Part shown: one piece after another, positions 22,098 to 32,958 of the stretch
How the letters are laid out: the number at the start of each line of letters is the position of its first letter
How positions within the stretch are numbered: position 1 is the first letter of the stretch
Assembly (NCBI GenBank): GCA_905250885.1
Contig: CAJNOQ010000034.1
Coordinates: 1 to 64,000 of the forward strand
Length of the DNA: 64,000 bases
Direction: 5' to 3'
Origin: Didymodactylos carnosus
Lineage: Eukaryota > Rotifera > Eurotatoria > Philodinida > Philodinidae
Notes under the pieces: model-generated
The model's database searches: none
What the model saw: only the letters and a program-made list of their open reading frames with translations
Told to the model about the DNA's origin: nothing
Position numbers and translations under genes: made by a program

Positions 22098-23118
22098 ACG
22101 AGTGGAATTTTGAACAGATCTTTCACAGATTAAAAGAATCTAGGAGGAAAAAACCTATTCCTGAGTAAGAAACGTTTAAGTGAGAAGTATCCAGGGAAGA
22201 CTGGATTGAATACCTTGCGAGTGAGTAGTGGTAGTTGACGAAGATGCAGACAAATATAATATTCGCATTATAGAAAAATATCTGTATATTTCTCTTATTA
22301 AAATTTTATAATTTAGAAAATTAGAAAATATAATAGAAATAGAAAATGGAAATCATGTAGACGAAAGATTTCGTCCATATATCATATAGATTTTAAACAA
22401 ATTGAAATCAAAGTGTAGAGAACATCGAATATTGACAATTGTTTCAATTATATTTAATCCTTTACACGCTACTGTTTAATGCTTGTTCACGACAATAATT
22501 GTAAAATGTTGACAAAAAATTAGTTTTCTATTTAATATTAATAGTTCTCTTTTCTTACTTTAATGGGTTTTTTTATATAAAAAACCTATTAAAAATAGGA
22601 AAAGAGAACAATCAGTATAAATAGTTATGTCGACTCGACACGGATGGCTATAGTATGACCGTTGAATACAACATATAAAACGGTTGCTAGTCATAAGTAT
22701 TTTTGAGTATTATTATCGAATAGAGTTGAACGAATAAATTTATATACAGTTTATCATAAAAAATAAGATCATCTATTGCTTCTATAGATTTTGCTTCTAT
22801 AGATCTATTAATAGATTGCTTGCACTATGATGGTTTGAACTCATTTTTTCCTATAAAATGTTAATAACTTCTTTTTTTCAAGAAAAAAAAGAACAAAGCT
22901 TTGTGCAAGGATTGATTTTGTGTTTTGATAGTTTAAGTTTCAGAATGATATAATGGGAATTTATATTCTCGATTTCGTTCTGGTTCAAGATTAAAGCTTA
23001 AACCAAAGAACAAAGCTATTATGATGATATATATATTGAAAGATTTTTTTTTGTTGATACAGCGGATAAGTAGACGAAGAGACGTTATCATTAGTAACTA
23101 TTTTTAAAATCATCGTTT
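22098..23118. other. intergenic, contains one palindrome
   Basis: AT-rich DNA without a gene. It includes a near-perfect palindrome at 22544-22609: GTTCTCTTTTC...TTTAATGGGTTTTTT, then its reverse complement ending GAAAAGAGAAC. Confidence 0.4.
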
Positions 23119-23620
23119 TAAAATCTAACGAGTGGCCTGTCCCAAGTGATCAATAGTTTTAACTATGAAATTACTCTTTTTATACAAAATCGATGACGCT
23201 GATTACGAACATCAAATTATCTTTAATTTGTAAGATTCGAACTTCTCAATTGAATTTTAGAAGAGCTACTCGTTTTTTTACAACGATACAGTTCTCACTA
23301 AAAGACGTTTTATCTATACGAAGTTTTTTCCATGTCAAAAAAATGAGTAGCTCCTCTAAAACTCAATTGGGAAGTTTAAATCTTACAGATTAAAGATAAT
23401 TTGATACGGGCTACAAAACAGCCGACTCACAAAAAAATGTTTTGATCAACTTTAATTTTCGGGTCTATGTAGTCGCGGTTTTTTGAATTTCGGCTTAGAA
23501 ACTGAAATTGAACCAAAAGGGACTTCGTATTCGTAATTAGCACCATCGATTCTATATAAGAAGAGTAATTTCATAGTTAAAACGATTAATCACTTGGGAC
23601 GGATCTCTCGTTAGATTTTA
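23119..23620. mobile_element. about 500-bp foldback element with two nested inverted repeats
   Basis: Outer arms: about 23119-23190 (TAAAATCTAACGAG, then CCCAAGTGAT, AGTTTTAACTATGAAATTAC) are mirrored at about 23546-23620. A second, inner inverted pair is separate: about 23210-23272 (CAAATTATCTTTAATTTGTA, AGAGCTACTC) against 23345-23402. No coding frame. A non-autonomous palindromic DNA element. Confidence 0.65.
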
Positions 23621-25222
23621 GAAAAACATGTCAATTTGTTTTATTAATGAAGTAAAGTGTCTATTCAATAGAAATTGAACGTGTGAATGTGCTCATAAGT
23701 TGGTTCTCATGTTCTATATAATAAATTTATGATTGCTACTAATAAATATAAGACGATAAATTACAAATTGATTTTATTAAATTGATTTTAGACATCAAGC
23801 ACATCAAACGAATTTGATCAAAAATACTTTTCTTTTTTTGTTCTTTTTTTTTGTTTTTAGAAGTAGAATATTATATTCGATGGTATAACTGTATATTATT
23901 TTATATTTTAGTTCGTATTAAGCAATGATATTAATTGTTATTACCTGGTTATAAGCCAATATTAACGAAAAAAGGTAAGTGAGAATAGTTTAGAATAGTG
24001 CATTGCTATGTACTTAAGAAATGTAATTAAATGGGTGAAGATTATTCATAAAATGTTCACTAGACTTGGTCATTTTTTTGGCTATTATCCAACATTTTTG
24101 GGTATAGTATGTGTAACTTATATATATATACAGGACATATTCATTTTACAGTTCAAATATGGGTAGACATTTTAATATCGATCGACATTAAAGATAAATT
24201 GACAGTACGCTTATATATACACACAAAAGAAAAATATCATTTGAAAGGACAACACGATATAAAATACAATTTTGAGTTCTTTTTTTTCCTGTTTAAATAA
24301 ATGTTCATCGAAATGTATAATACATATATTATACCGAAACAAACGTCCCGTTTTTTTTTCCATTGAATACAGATGTGGAAAAAGATAAAGTCAAACAATA
24401 TAAATACAAAACGACTTTTGTTCAAATTGTATCACCAATAAACACACAAAATACTTATCATTGAACAAAAGACCACTTTAGTTTTTGGAATATTTTGAAT
24501 GAGAAAAAAGAAACATATACTCAAGATTATTAGTTAATAGATCAAAAACTGATTGAATCGAATAGTGGTAAGTGCATAAATCTCTACGGTTATAAAATTC
24601 ATTTTTATACCTTGAAATTATGAATTATATCATCGATAAATCTTATCTAATTTTTAACTAGACTAATGTTTTTCTCTTACTTTCACTGTGATAGCCTTCT
24701 TAGTGCTTGATTAAATTGCATATAGATAGACAGTAAACAACTTACTGCACAACTCAAATATTCTAAGAAATCCTATTGATGATATTTTTGCTGACAATAA
24801 TCAAGGTATCCATTTATCCATCTATGCTCTTCTTTTGATTGATTCAATGCCAAAAATTATGAAAAGGAAATTTGCCTTCAATATTAAAACTATATGTTAT
24901 AACCTTGTCGGATTTGGATGAAATATTTCTCTTTTTTATTTTATTCTCTACTGAAAAAAAATCTAAAATTGATTTCTATATTTACACGAATGGATATTTT
25001 ACAGTTTTTTTCACCTTATTTTTTTGTAGTTAACACACTATTGATGTAAAACCAACACTTTAAAAAAAATGAGAAAAAGATAGAAACAATCAGCGGAAAA
25101 GGTGTACATAACCTTCATAATACTTTTCGTTGCGTATCGTACACACACACATACTTTTGTTGCGGTTAGGTTATATGCCAGAAAGTTGACTTGGAACATG
25201 GAAATAGTTTAAACAAAATAGA
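23621..25222. other. intergenic, upstream of His/Gln-rich gene
   Basis: About 1.6 kb of AT-rich sequence with T-runs and short TA repeats. It probably contains the promoter and 5' UTR of the gene starting at 25223. No site or element could be recognised. Confidence 0.35.
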
Positions 25223-28200
25223 ATGTCTAGAAAATATTCGTCGTGGGCATCTAAAAATGCTAGACAAAATGATTTGGAAATGAAATTAAATTCTATTGAA
25301 GGAATATCCGGACAACAAAATGGTGAGCAACGAGGATTGGAACTAAACTTTGACGAAGATAATGATCAAAAAAAATAATTTTAGAAAAAACTTCTGAACG
25401 TGTTCAAGCCATTCCGTCCCATGTGTATATAAATGTCGATGCACCACTTGTAAGCTATCTGCTCTTTTCTTGTTCTATGCTCAATAACTATCGCTTATTC
25501 TAATAATTCTTTTTCTATTTTTCATATACTAATCGAATAAATACTCTTTAGTCAAAACTTGAAAGAAATTCTTCATCTTCAACATCTACTACAAACAATA
25601 CTGCTCAAGCTGCTTTGGTTCTAACACGAACAAATACATATTCTGTAAGCTTATTTTATTTTGTCTTTATTTTAGCTAAGTTTTCAGATTAAAACTTATC
25701 ATACAATTGTGATTGTCTATATATTTGACTCTTTTTTTCTAGGCTCCACCAAATCAATCAGTTACATCCGACATATCACAGCCAAGTAAAATGTGGCCAA
25801 GTGAAAACTTAAAAGATTCCGCTGACAGCAATTCCACATCTAAACGAATGACTGTTTCTCCCAAACATTGTCACAGTAAACATCACCATCGACATCATCA
25901 TAGCCACCACCATCATAAACATCATCATAGAAGTCATTCACATCGTAAACATCATCGAAAGTCGATTTCTCAACCACGATCGCAAACAGCTTTTATTCAA
26001 CAAAATGACCAGCAACAACCGATGATCGTTTATCGAGAAATACCAGCCGATGGAAGCAGTAACATACCAATGCAATCTTACACTACTACAGATGATCGAC
26101 AATCACCACTTGTTGTTTATCAAGATGTAGCGTCAGACGGAATATCACAGTTATACTATGATGGCCAAGAAACGGTAAGAACATGCGAGAGGATTTATTT
26201 TAAATTTCCCATTTCAGAGTATAAAACTAGTATGTGATGTTGTATTTGAAACAACAGGCTATACAAAACGCCGTTATTCGACAAGATCAAGAATATGAAG
26301 AAGACGAAACAAACGACTTACCATCAATTCATTCTCAATTAAATCCTGTTCAAAAACAATATACTCTTCATCGTTCATCCTCTATGACTGAACGTCAAGT
26401 GGGCAGTTATCCATTTCTATCTTCACAACCAACAATCATTCAAAATCAACCATTTATTCGAACAGTTCAAACATATCCTTCTGCTGCCAGTGGGGGAACT
26501 CAGCAATACGAGAGAGTATATTACGAAGACGATAGCAATCAGCCGGGCTCATATGTATGAGAGAGTGAAAAATAGAGCTGCTAATCCATTATTTTCAAGA
26601 GCATGGCTCTAATGCATGTCTTAAATTGCTAATATATGGTTTCTTAAGAGAAAGAAATCTGTGCAACATCTAACTGAAAATTCATAATAATTAGTTTTGT
26701 TCGAGTTGCTGTATCTACAATATGCTTTCTGTGGAATGTTTTTGATAAATCTCGGAAACTCTTTGACATTCACTGAGTAAAGAACTTTAGAAAATATGAA
26801 GGCACTCTTTGTTGAAAACAAGTGTATTGTTATGTATTTTAAATACTATATTCAGAGTTATTTCAATGCAGCATATAGACTACCACATTCTCGTCTCTGA
26901 ATTCTATCTCTTTTTAGATACTCCACATTCAAAACTGTTTTTTCATCAATTTCACTCGAGATTCACTAATCTAATTTTAGTTCTTCTAAAACTATTCAAC
27001 TTCTCTCATGCTGAACGTAATGTGATGCTGCTATTTTTGAGATTCTAAGAAAATTCAATTCTATAACATGCGTACCAAACGTTCCGTATATTTCACGTAG
27101 AACGTTGCGTTTTCTTTAATCGATAATTTCCAATGTGCTAGCGTGTCTTGTACATAGGATGACTGATCCATGCACAGTTTTTCAAACATCATTTTTATGT
27201 TGAGTCATTATTTTTATTATATGTTGAATGCGTATTTTTCTCATGCTAATAATATGAAACTATCTATTCACATTCGTGAATTGCGCACAGTATCCTCAAC
27301 ATATACCTAATGCCATTACATTCTTCTTCCCTTGAATTTTGCTGCTTGTTTCTCGGAATGCTCACTGACGCATGGACACATCGTATACTACGTTTCCAGT
27401 AAAAATCCTTTGTGTTTTTTCGCTTCTAGATCCTACAATCAGATCCTGTTTCTTCTGGTTTACAGTATCCCGCTGATACATCAACACTATATTGTTCTGA
27501 ACCACAGACCGATCTGTTACGTTCACCAACTCGAATTGTTCATCATCAACAACCGTCAACTAGTTACTTATCCCAGCCTTCTCAGCAATATCTTTGTTAC
27601 GATAATTCACCGTCACAAGGGGCTCAAACAGTTATTATGACACAACCTCAACAACAAACAACATCAATTGAGCCTACATTTATCAATCAAATACCTGTTT
27701 ACAATCCAATTCAAACAACAGGTCAACAACCGTTATTGTGTGTACAAACTCCTTTACAACAAGCAACAAGTGTCATTTTACAACAACCACAACAATTTCA
27801 ACAATCACAACAATTTCAACAATCACAACAATTTCAACAACCTCAGATATTTCAGACGTCCATGCCACAAATTATACAAACGCAACAACCGACACAATTT
27901 CTACAATCGATACAACCGCAACAACAGACACAATTTCTACAATCGATACAACCGCAACAACAGACACAATTTCTACAATCGATACAACCACAACAACAGC
28001 TGGTTCAATCTTCAACAGTACTTCCAGCAAATTTATTACAATCACTGCGAGGTTTGTTTTGCGCATGTATTAAAAACTAGCAGATATAAAAGACTATCAT
28101 AACAGCAGTTTTACTTAACCCAATAACTTGCTTTTAAAACTTATATCTAACATTCAACAATTTTGTCTATATGAAAAGTATGAAATTTTATGTAAAATCC

Positions 28201-29790
28201 TCATTATAATTTTTATAACAATTCTTGCTCATTATTCTCACATTCTACTAACATGCATTTTTCTCTTTCAGCAGTATCATCTCCAACGTCAATTCTTGCT
28301 CCCAATACAGGTATACGTTCGTATAGCATGTTGAACTACCGAAGTTTAAGCACGTTCTTATTTTTATACGCAAGGTGGTGGTGAACATTTAGGCTTACTA
28401 ATTTAACAACCTGGTAAGTTCTCAAAACTGAGAGATTGTTAACAACGTTCTCAGTAGTGCTAGCAGAAAACTATAAGCTTTAATAGCAATTTAATTCAAA
28501 TTAGTCTTTGTGTTATGTTTAGCAAGCCCTCAAATTCTTTATCAACGCCCATACGATCCTGTAATCATTCCCATACAAAATCAACAAGTTGCAGTTAATC
28601 CATTAGTTTCACTCAGTCAACCATCGTACGCACCTGCACGACTTGTCGTCGGTCAGCAACCTTCATTTATAGGACAACAGCAGCAGCAACAACCAAATAT
28701 GTTCCGGCAAGCTCTCGTACGAGTATGTATCAATAATCTCAAGTGCCTATCAGTTATTCTATACGCATGTCCTTCATTATCCATAGGCTGTAGCCAATCA
28801 GGCAGCCAATTCCATTGGACAAAGAAATCCTACAGGAGGTCTAAGTGTTCTATCACGACCTGCTATACAAGCACCATTGATGGCTGGAAGTTCTGGCCTC
28901 AAGTAAGTCTTCAAGCGCTCGATGCATGAAAATATCAGAATTTTTGATAGGCGCCTTAGAATTTTCGTTTGCTGTTACCCTTGTTCATGAATTATCATTA
29001 AATATTTCTTTCACATAAATAAAATCATCTTCCGAAAACCATAACTACGTAAATACGCACACGTTCTACAATATCCAATCCAATCAGGAAACTTCATCAA
29101 AAGGCTTAAGCAATCTTAATGACGAAAGACAAAGCTTTTACACTTCTAACAATTCAAGCAACGGCTGGCTTGTTTACATCCGGCAAACACCTAGTGGCAA
29201 CGCCATCGATCTTGTCTGATAGATTCCATAGATTCAAAACGAATTTGTCCATATTCTTCACTGTCCGCACTTTGTTCGAGATCCAATTACACTGACCGTC
29301 CAGTACGTATCTCACGAATAGTTTCCACAAATACAATAAGACGACCAAATACACTAGGAGAAAATGTTCTTCCAGCACACATATTATTCTTGACAACAAG
29401 ACCACAACCCGATCTAATTAATTACATATGTTCATAGCTTTAGTTTTTGGGCATCAATGATGGCTCGATCATGTCCCGATAGAATCGACTTTCTAATAAT
29501 TAAATATAGGCATCCGTTATCGATGATGCATTGAAAAATTAATTATAAATAATTGTATTTATGAACATAATTTGTTGCCATTTATAGAGGTGTGCATGTT
29601 CTGAAAATGCGAATACATCACTTGTATGGAAGACTTCACGCGCTCTGTTTTATTTTGGGTGAAATCTCTAATATGCACTTGTTTTATTTTGTTTATTTAG
29701 GGCGAACAGTCCGTTCAATCAACCACCGTGTTCAATAATGTAAATCACCATTACGTTGTACAACAACAAACAGCTATTTCAGAACATTAG
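25223..29790 (+). CDS. His-rich and Gln-rich low-complexity protein, about ten exons
   Basis: Exons: 25223-25322, 25385-25449, 25552-25644, 25743-26174, 26258-26554, 27430-28051, 28272-28310, 28523-28722, 28787-28902 and a last one from 29701. All phases agree up to the last junction (about 668 aa). The start is MSRKYSSWASKNARQNDLEM. Exon 4 has a histidine cluster (HHRHHHSHHHHKHHH) like those in nuclear-speckle or metal-binding proteins. Exon 6 is Gln-rich, with tandem repeats; exon 8 is Gln/Pro-rich. No folded domain, signal peptide or TM. The function is unknown; a scaffold or transcription-related role is only a guess. Two uncertainties remain. Exon 5 may run on to a stop at 26560 instead of splicing. 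The final exon's natural-looking frame (VFNNVNHHYVVQQQTAISEH, stop 29790) disagrees in phase with the preceding donor, which would instead stop at 29743. Confidence 0.6.
27793..28001 (+). repeat. in-frame coding tandem repeats
   Basis: Two minisatellites lie inside exon 6 of the His/Gln-rich gene. The first is an 18-bp unit, CAACAATTTCAACAATCA (QQFQQS), present nearly three times at 27793-27846. The second is a 36-bp unit encoding TQFLQSIQPQQQ, present three times between about 27894 and 28001, with the copies almost identical at DNA level. Both are multiples of three and keep the frame. Confidence 0.8.
29085..29420. other. coding-like segment in the last intron, strand ambiguous
   Basis: In the 798-bp gap between the last two proposed exons, the plus strand after a CAATCAG acceptor reads ETSSKGLSNLNDERQSFYTS and onward to a stop near 29219. 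The minus strand over about 29200-29415 also reads protein-like (KNNMCAGRTFSPSVFGRLIV ... EYGQIRFESMESIRQDRW) with one stop. Either an alternative last exon or a decayed minus-strand gene fragment may lie here. Confidence 0.3.
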
Positions 29791-30057
29791 TATATCTAAA
29801 TATTTTGTTTCGACAATACTCAGTAACACAAATACAGAAGCTTCTTTATCTTTCCTGAACTTATGATATTTATTACTAGGCTTCTTATGTTGAAAAACAA
29901 ACATTTTTTACTTTTTTTCTCGAAAATATCATTCAATAGACATTGTTCTCATACGGATATTATCTATGTACTCAATAAATCATTGCACGCACTGTTTTAG
30001 TATTCCTAAAATCAATATATAAGAACAAACATATTTCTCAATTATTACAGTTCAAAT

Positions 30058-30501
30058 CAGATGTCGGCAAGGGTCAGGCTTTTGATCGCATCGGGCTGGG
30101 TCAGAATGCTTTTAACACCGGTTGGGCCGGGTCGGGCCGATGACCTTTCTTTCCGAGAGCATATGGTTAAATACATCAATAAAACCATTATATTTAGTAT
30201 AAACATGTTCGTGACGGAATATTATAATATTTTCTTGTAGCTGAATAAACAGGTTATCTAGTGCATACAAAGATTGGAAAAAAATCATGAAAATTTAAAT
30301 GATAGAGTTGTGTCAGAGGCACATTTATAGGAATTTGTCAACCAAGCCTATTAGCGTTAACGATGCAAGAGACTGTAAACAACCGAAAGGGTCTGTCCAT
30401 GGACCGGACCAGGCCCTCAAATTTTTGATACTGGTCGGGTCAGACCGGACTCGGCCTTCAAGTTTTCTTTGTCGGAAATTTTCTGCCCGTGCCGATCTCT
30501 G
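30058..30501. mobile_element. non-autonomous hAT-like element, 444 bp, 8-bp TSD
   Basis: Left end CAGATGTCGGCAAGGGTC; right end GCCCGTGCCGATCTCTG. The element is flanked by perfect 8-bp duplications GTTCAAAT at 30050-30057 and 30502-30509. G/C-rich subterminal blocks with GGGTCGGGCC/GGTCGGGTC motifs stand out from the AT-rich background. No coding capacity. hAT superfamily by ends and duplication length. Confidence 0.85.
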
Positions 30502-30590
30502 GTTCAAATATGTCGATCACATTCGCTGCCTCAGCAAAATATCACAGGTATCTGCTTCACTTGAATTTGCAACAATAAGTGCTGTATGAG

Positions 30591-32958
30591 AAATAAAGGA
30601 GAGGGGTCGACAAGAATAAAATCGGTCCTTCTGAAATTTTTTTTTATATTCATAATGTACTTCATGTTCAGGCGTAAAACTGTCACCTGAGTTCATACAA
30701 GAACCGCGAGACGGATTCTTGTCTGACTGCACAAGAAAGCGATTTTCTGCAAGATTCTTGTCTCATTTTTTCCTGCAAGAATCTTGTCTTGTAATTCTTA
30801 ACAGAATCTTGCAAATAAATAGAATGCATATATAATCCATTTTCCGTCTTCTTTTCTTTTCATATATATAGGAGCTGGATGCTCTGATGCCAGTATAGGC
30901 ACATGTAAAGACTCGATTGTCTCTCGACAAGAATCTTATGAGATGTAAAAGACTTTTTAAAGACATCTATACGTATAGTATTGAGCTATATTATGTAACT
31001 TATATATAGCAGGTGAATCGACAAAACAAATAGGTGATTTTGTCGTCAACAAATCTTGCCACTTCAGACAAGAATCTTTAACGAAAAAAGATAAAAAATC
31101 AGTATAGAATTAAAAGAAGAATCATGTCTGATCTGTCAAGACAAAATTGAGGATTCTTGTGTGAAATGGCAAGAGACAAGAATCTTGCAAGAATATCCAC
31201 AAAAACGTCGATCAGTGTAACGTTGTCATATTTAGTCTCTGTCTTACAGCAAACCACAACTTTTATATATCATTCGATAAAGAATTTTACGGGTTTCTAT
31301 TAAGAAGAAACTGTAACTGGATATTTTAACATTAAAAATACTATTCACCACGTCAACAAGTCGGTAGGTCAACATTCTGCAAGATTTTCGTCTATAAGTT
31401 GATTTATTCTTTTATCCGTGGTCAGTTGTTCTAGTTTAAGACATGTAGGAAAATGTTTTTTAATTACTTTAAAAAATATTTAGTGCCTTGATCTTCATGA
31501 TTCGTTGAATCATAAAAGTCTGAAACCGGCGTATCCGGCTAACGGTACCCCATGCATGACCAAAGTTTCATAACATTATTTGACAAAGAGCTCATGCTAT
31601 TTTAAAAATGATAATCTATTACATTTTTAACATGTGTTTCGTTGTCGTCAAGGCTCATCATGTAGTTTCATAAAACGAAAAGCATTCTTTCTTATGACTA
31701 CCAGTTTGGGCATTTGTCACGCGTCTTAATATTAGTAATCTTCGATTATATAGATTTTTGCTTTTAGTCATCTGTATATCTATATCAGTGATACGTTCAT
31801 CCCAGTTTTCGTCACACATCACAAAGTACATGTGTCAATGAGCTACATTTATCCTTTAAATAACTGTTCTGTGCAGTGTACACTTGAGAAAAACTTATGC
31901 GAGGTAATGAAAAGGGTGTTATCGCGTTACCAAAACGGTCATCACGTTACCGTAGCTTTAATCTGTACATTAGTGACCAGATTCTTAATTAAAATGTGAT
32001 TCGATATTTTGATAGCTAAAAATCTTCTATTTGACACTTTCATCTATATTTACTACATTTTAGAGAAAATCATAACTCTTCAAAGGCTACTAAAAAGAAC
32101 TTCCATTTTTGATCATCGCGTTACTGAGCGTATAAACCCTGTAGTATTTGAACGATAGGTAGTACCTTAAACCCTGTGTTACGTCACTTATAGACTATAC
32201 GATTATATGCTTAAGTTCTTATTGTTCGTCAACGAAACTAACCGAACCCGTTACTTATCTTGTTCGAAAGTGTAAAACAATGTCGGATATTGTACATGTG
32301 ACAAAACAATCGGCAAATGTTACACAAAAATCTTATCATCCGATTATACAATTTACGAAAGACGAGACTACCGGCTGGTTTTGCGATTGTCCGATTGACA
32401 GAAAGTGAAGCCGCATTTTAGGATGCTGCAATCATGTTGTTTCTGTAATTTGATTCTAAAGTTATGAGCATTGGCAGACCAAAGAACGTGTAATGCCGCC
32501 CAGTAATCTTGCTACATTAGTTACTGGCAGTATTAAAGTTTCAGCTTTTTTCCTACATGTCTTAAACTAGAACAACTGACCACGGATAAAAGAATAAATC
32601 AACTTATAGACGAAAATCTTGCAGAATGTTGACCTACCGACTTGTTGACGTGGTGAATAGTATTTTTAATGTTAAAATATCCAGTTACAGTTTCTTCTTA
32701 ATAGAAACCCGTAAAATTCTTTATCGAATGATATATAAAAGTTGTGGTTTGCTGTAAGACAGAGACTAAATATGACAACGTTATTCAGTGAAGATAGTGG
32801 AAGGAAACAAAATTCTAAGTGGCGAATTTTATCCAATAAGCACGTTTTGACGGCTAATAAGGTGACAGTTTTACGCCCGAACATGAAGTACATTATGAAT
32901 ATAAAGAAAATTTCAGAAGGACCGATTTTACCTCTTGTCGGCTCCACTCCTTTTACTT
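30591..32958. mobile_element. 2.4-kb DNA transposon with long inverted arms and decayed transposase
   Basis: The inner arms, 31218-31453 and 32547-32783, are reverse complements of about 236 bp with no difference that I could see. Outer arm pieces, 30591-30686 and 32862-32958, also match but are diverged. The left side has an extra segment (30687-31217) made of AAGATTCTTG/CAAGAATCTT motifs; the right side has only about 80 bp there. The central part, about 32270-32530, encodes YHPIIQFTKDETTGWFCDCP, then LGCCNHVVSVI. This is the C-x-C...G-C-C-x-H pattern of SWIM-type zinc fingers found at the C-terminus of some animal DDE transposases. Stops interrupt it and no full transposase remains. Superfamily not assigned. 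Confidence 0.65.
30690..31200. repeat. cluster of CAAGAATCTTG motifs
   Basis: About eight copies of ACAAGAATCT(TG) or its reverse complement are scattered over 500 bp, at roughly 30713, 30750, 30775, 30800, 30930, 31068, 31140 and 31165. CAAGAATCTTG is a self-complementary 11-mer. The cluster lies in the left arm of the 30.6-33.0 kb transposon and looks like a separate insertion or an expanded subterminal array. Confidence 0.5.
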
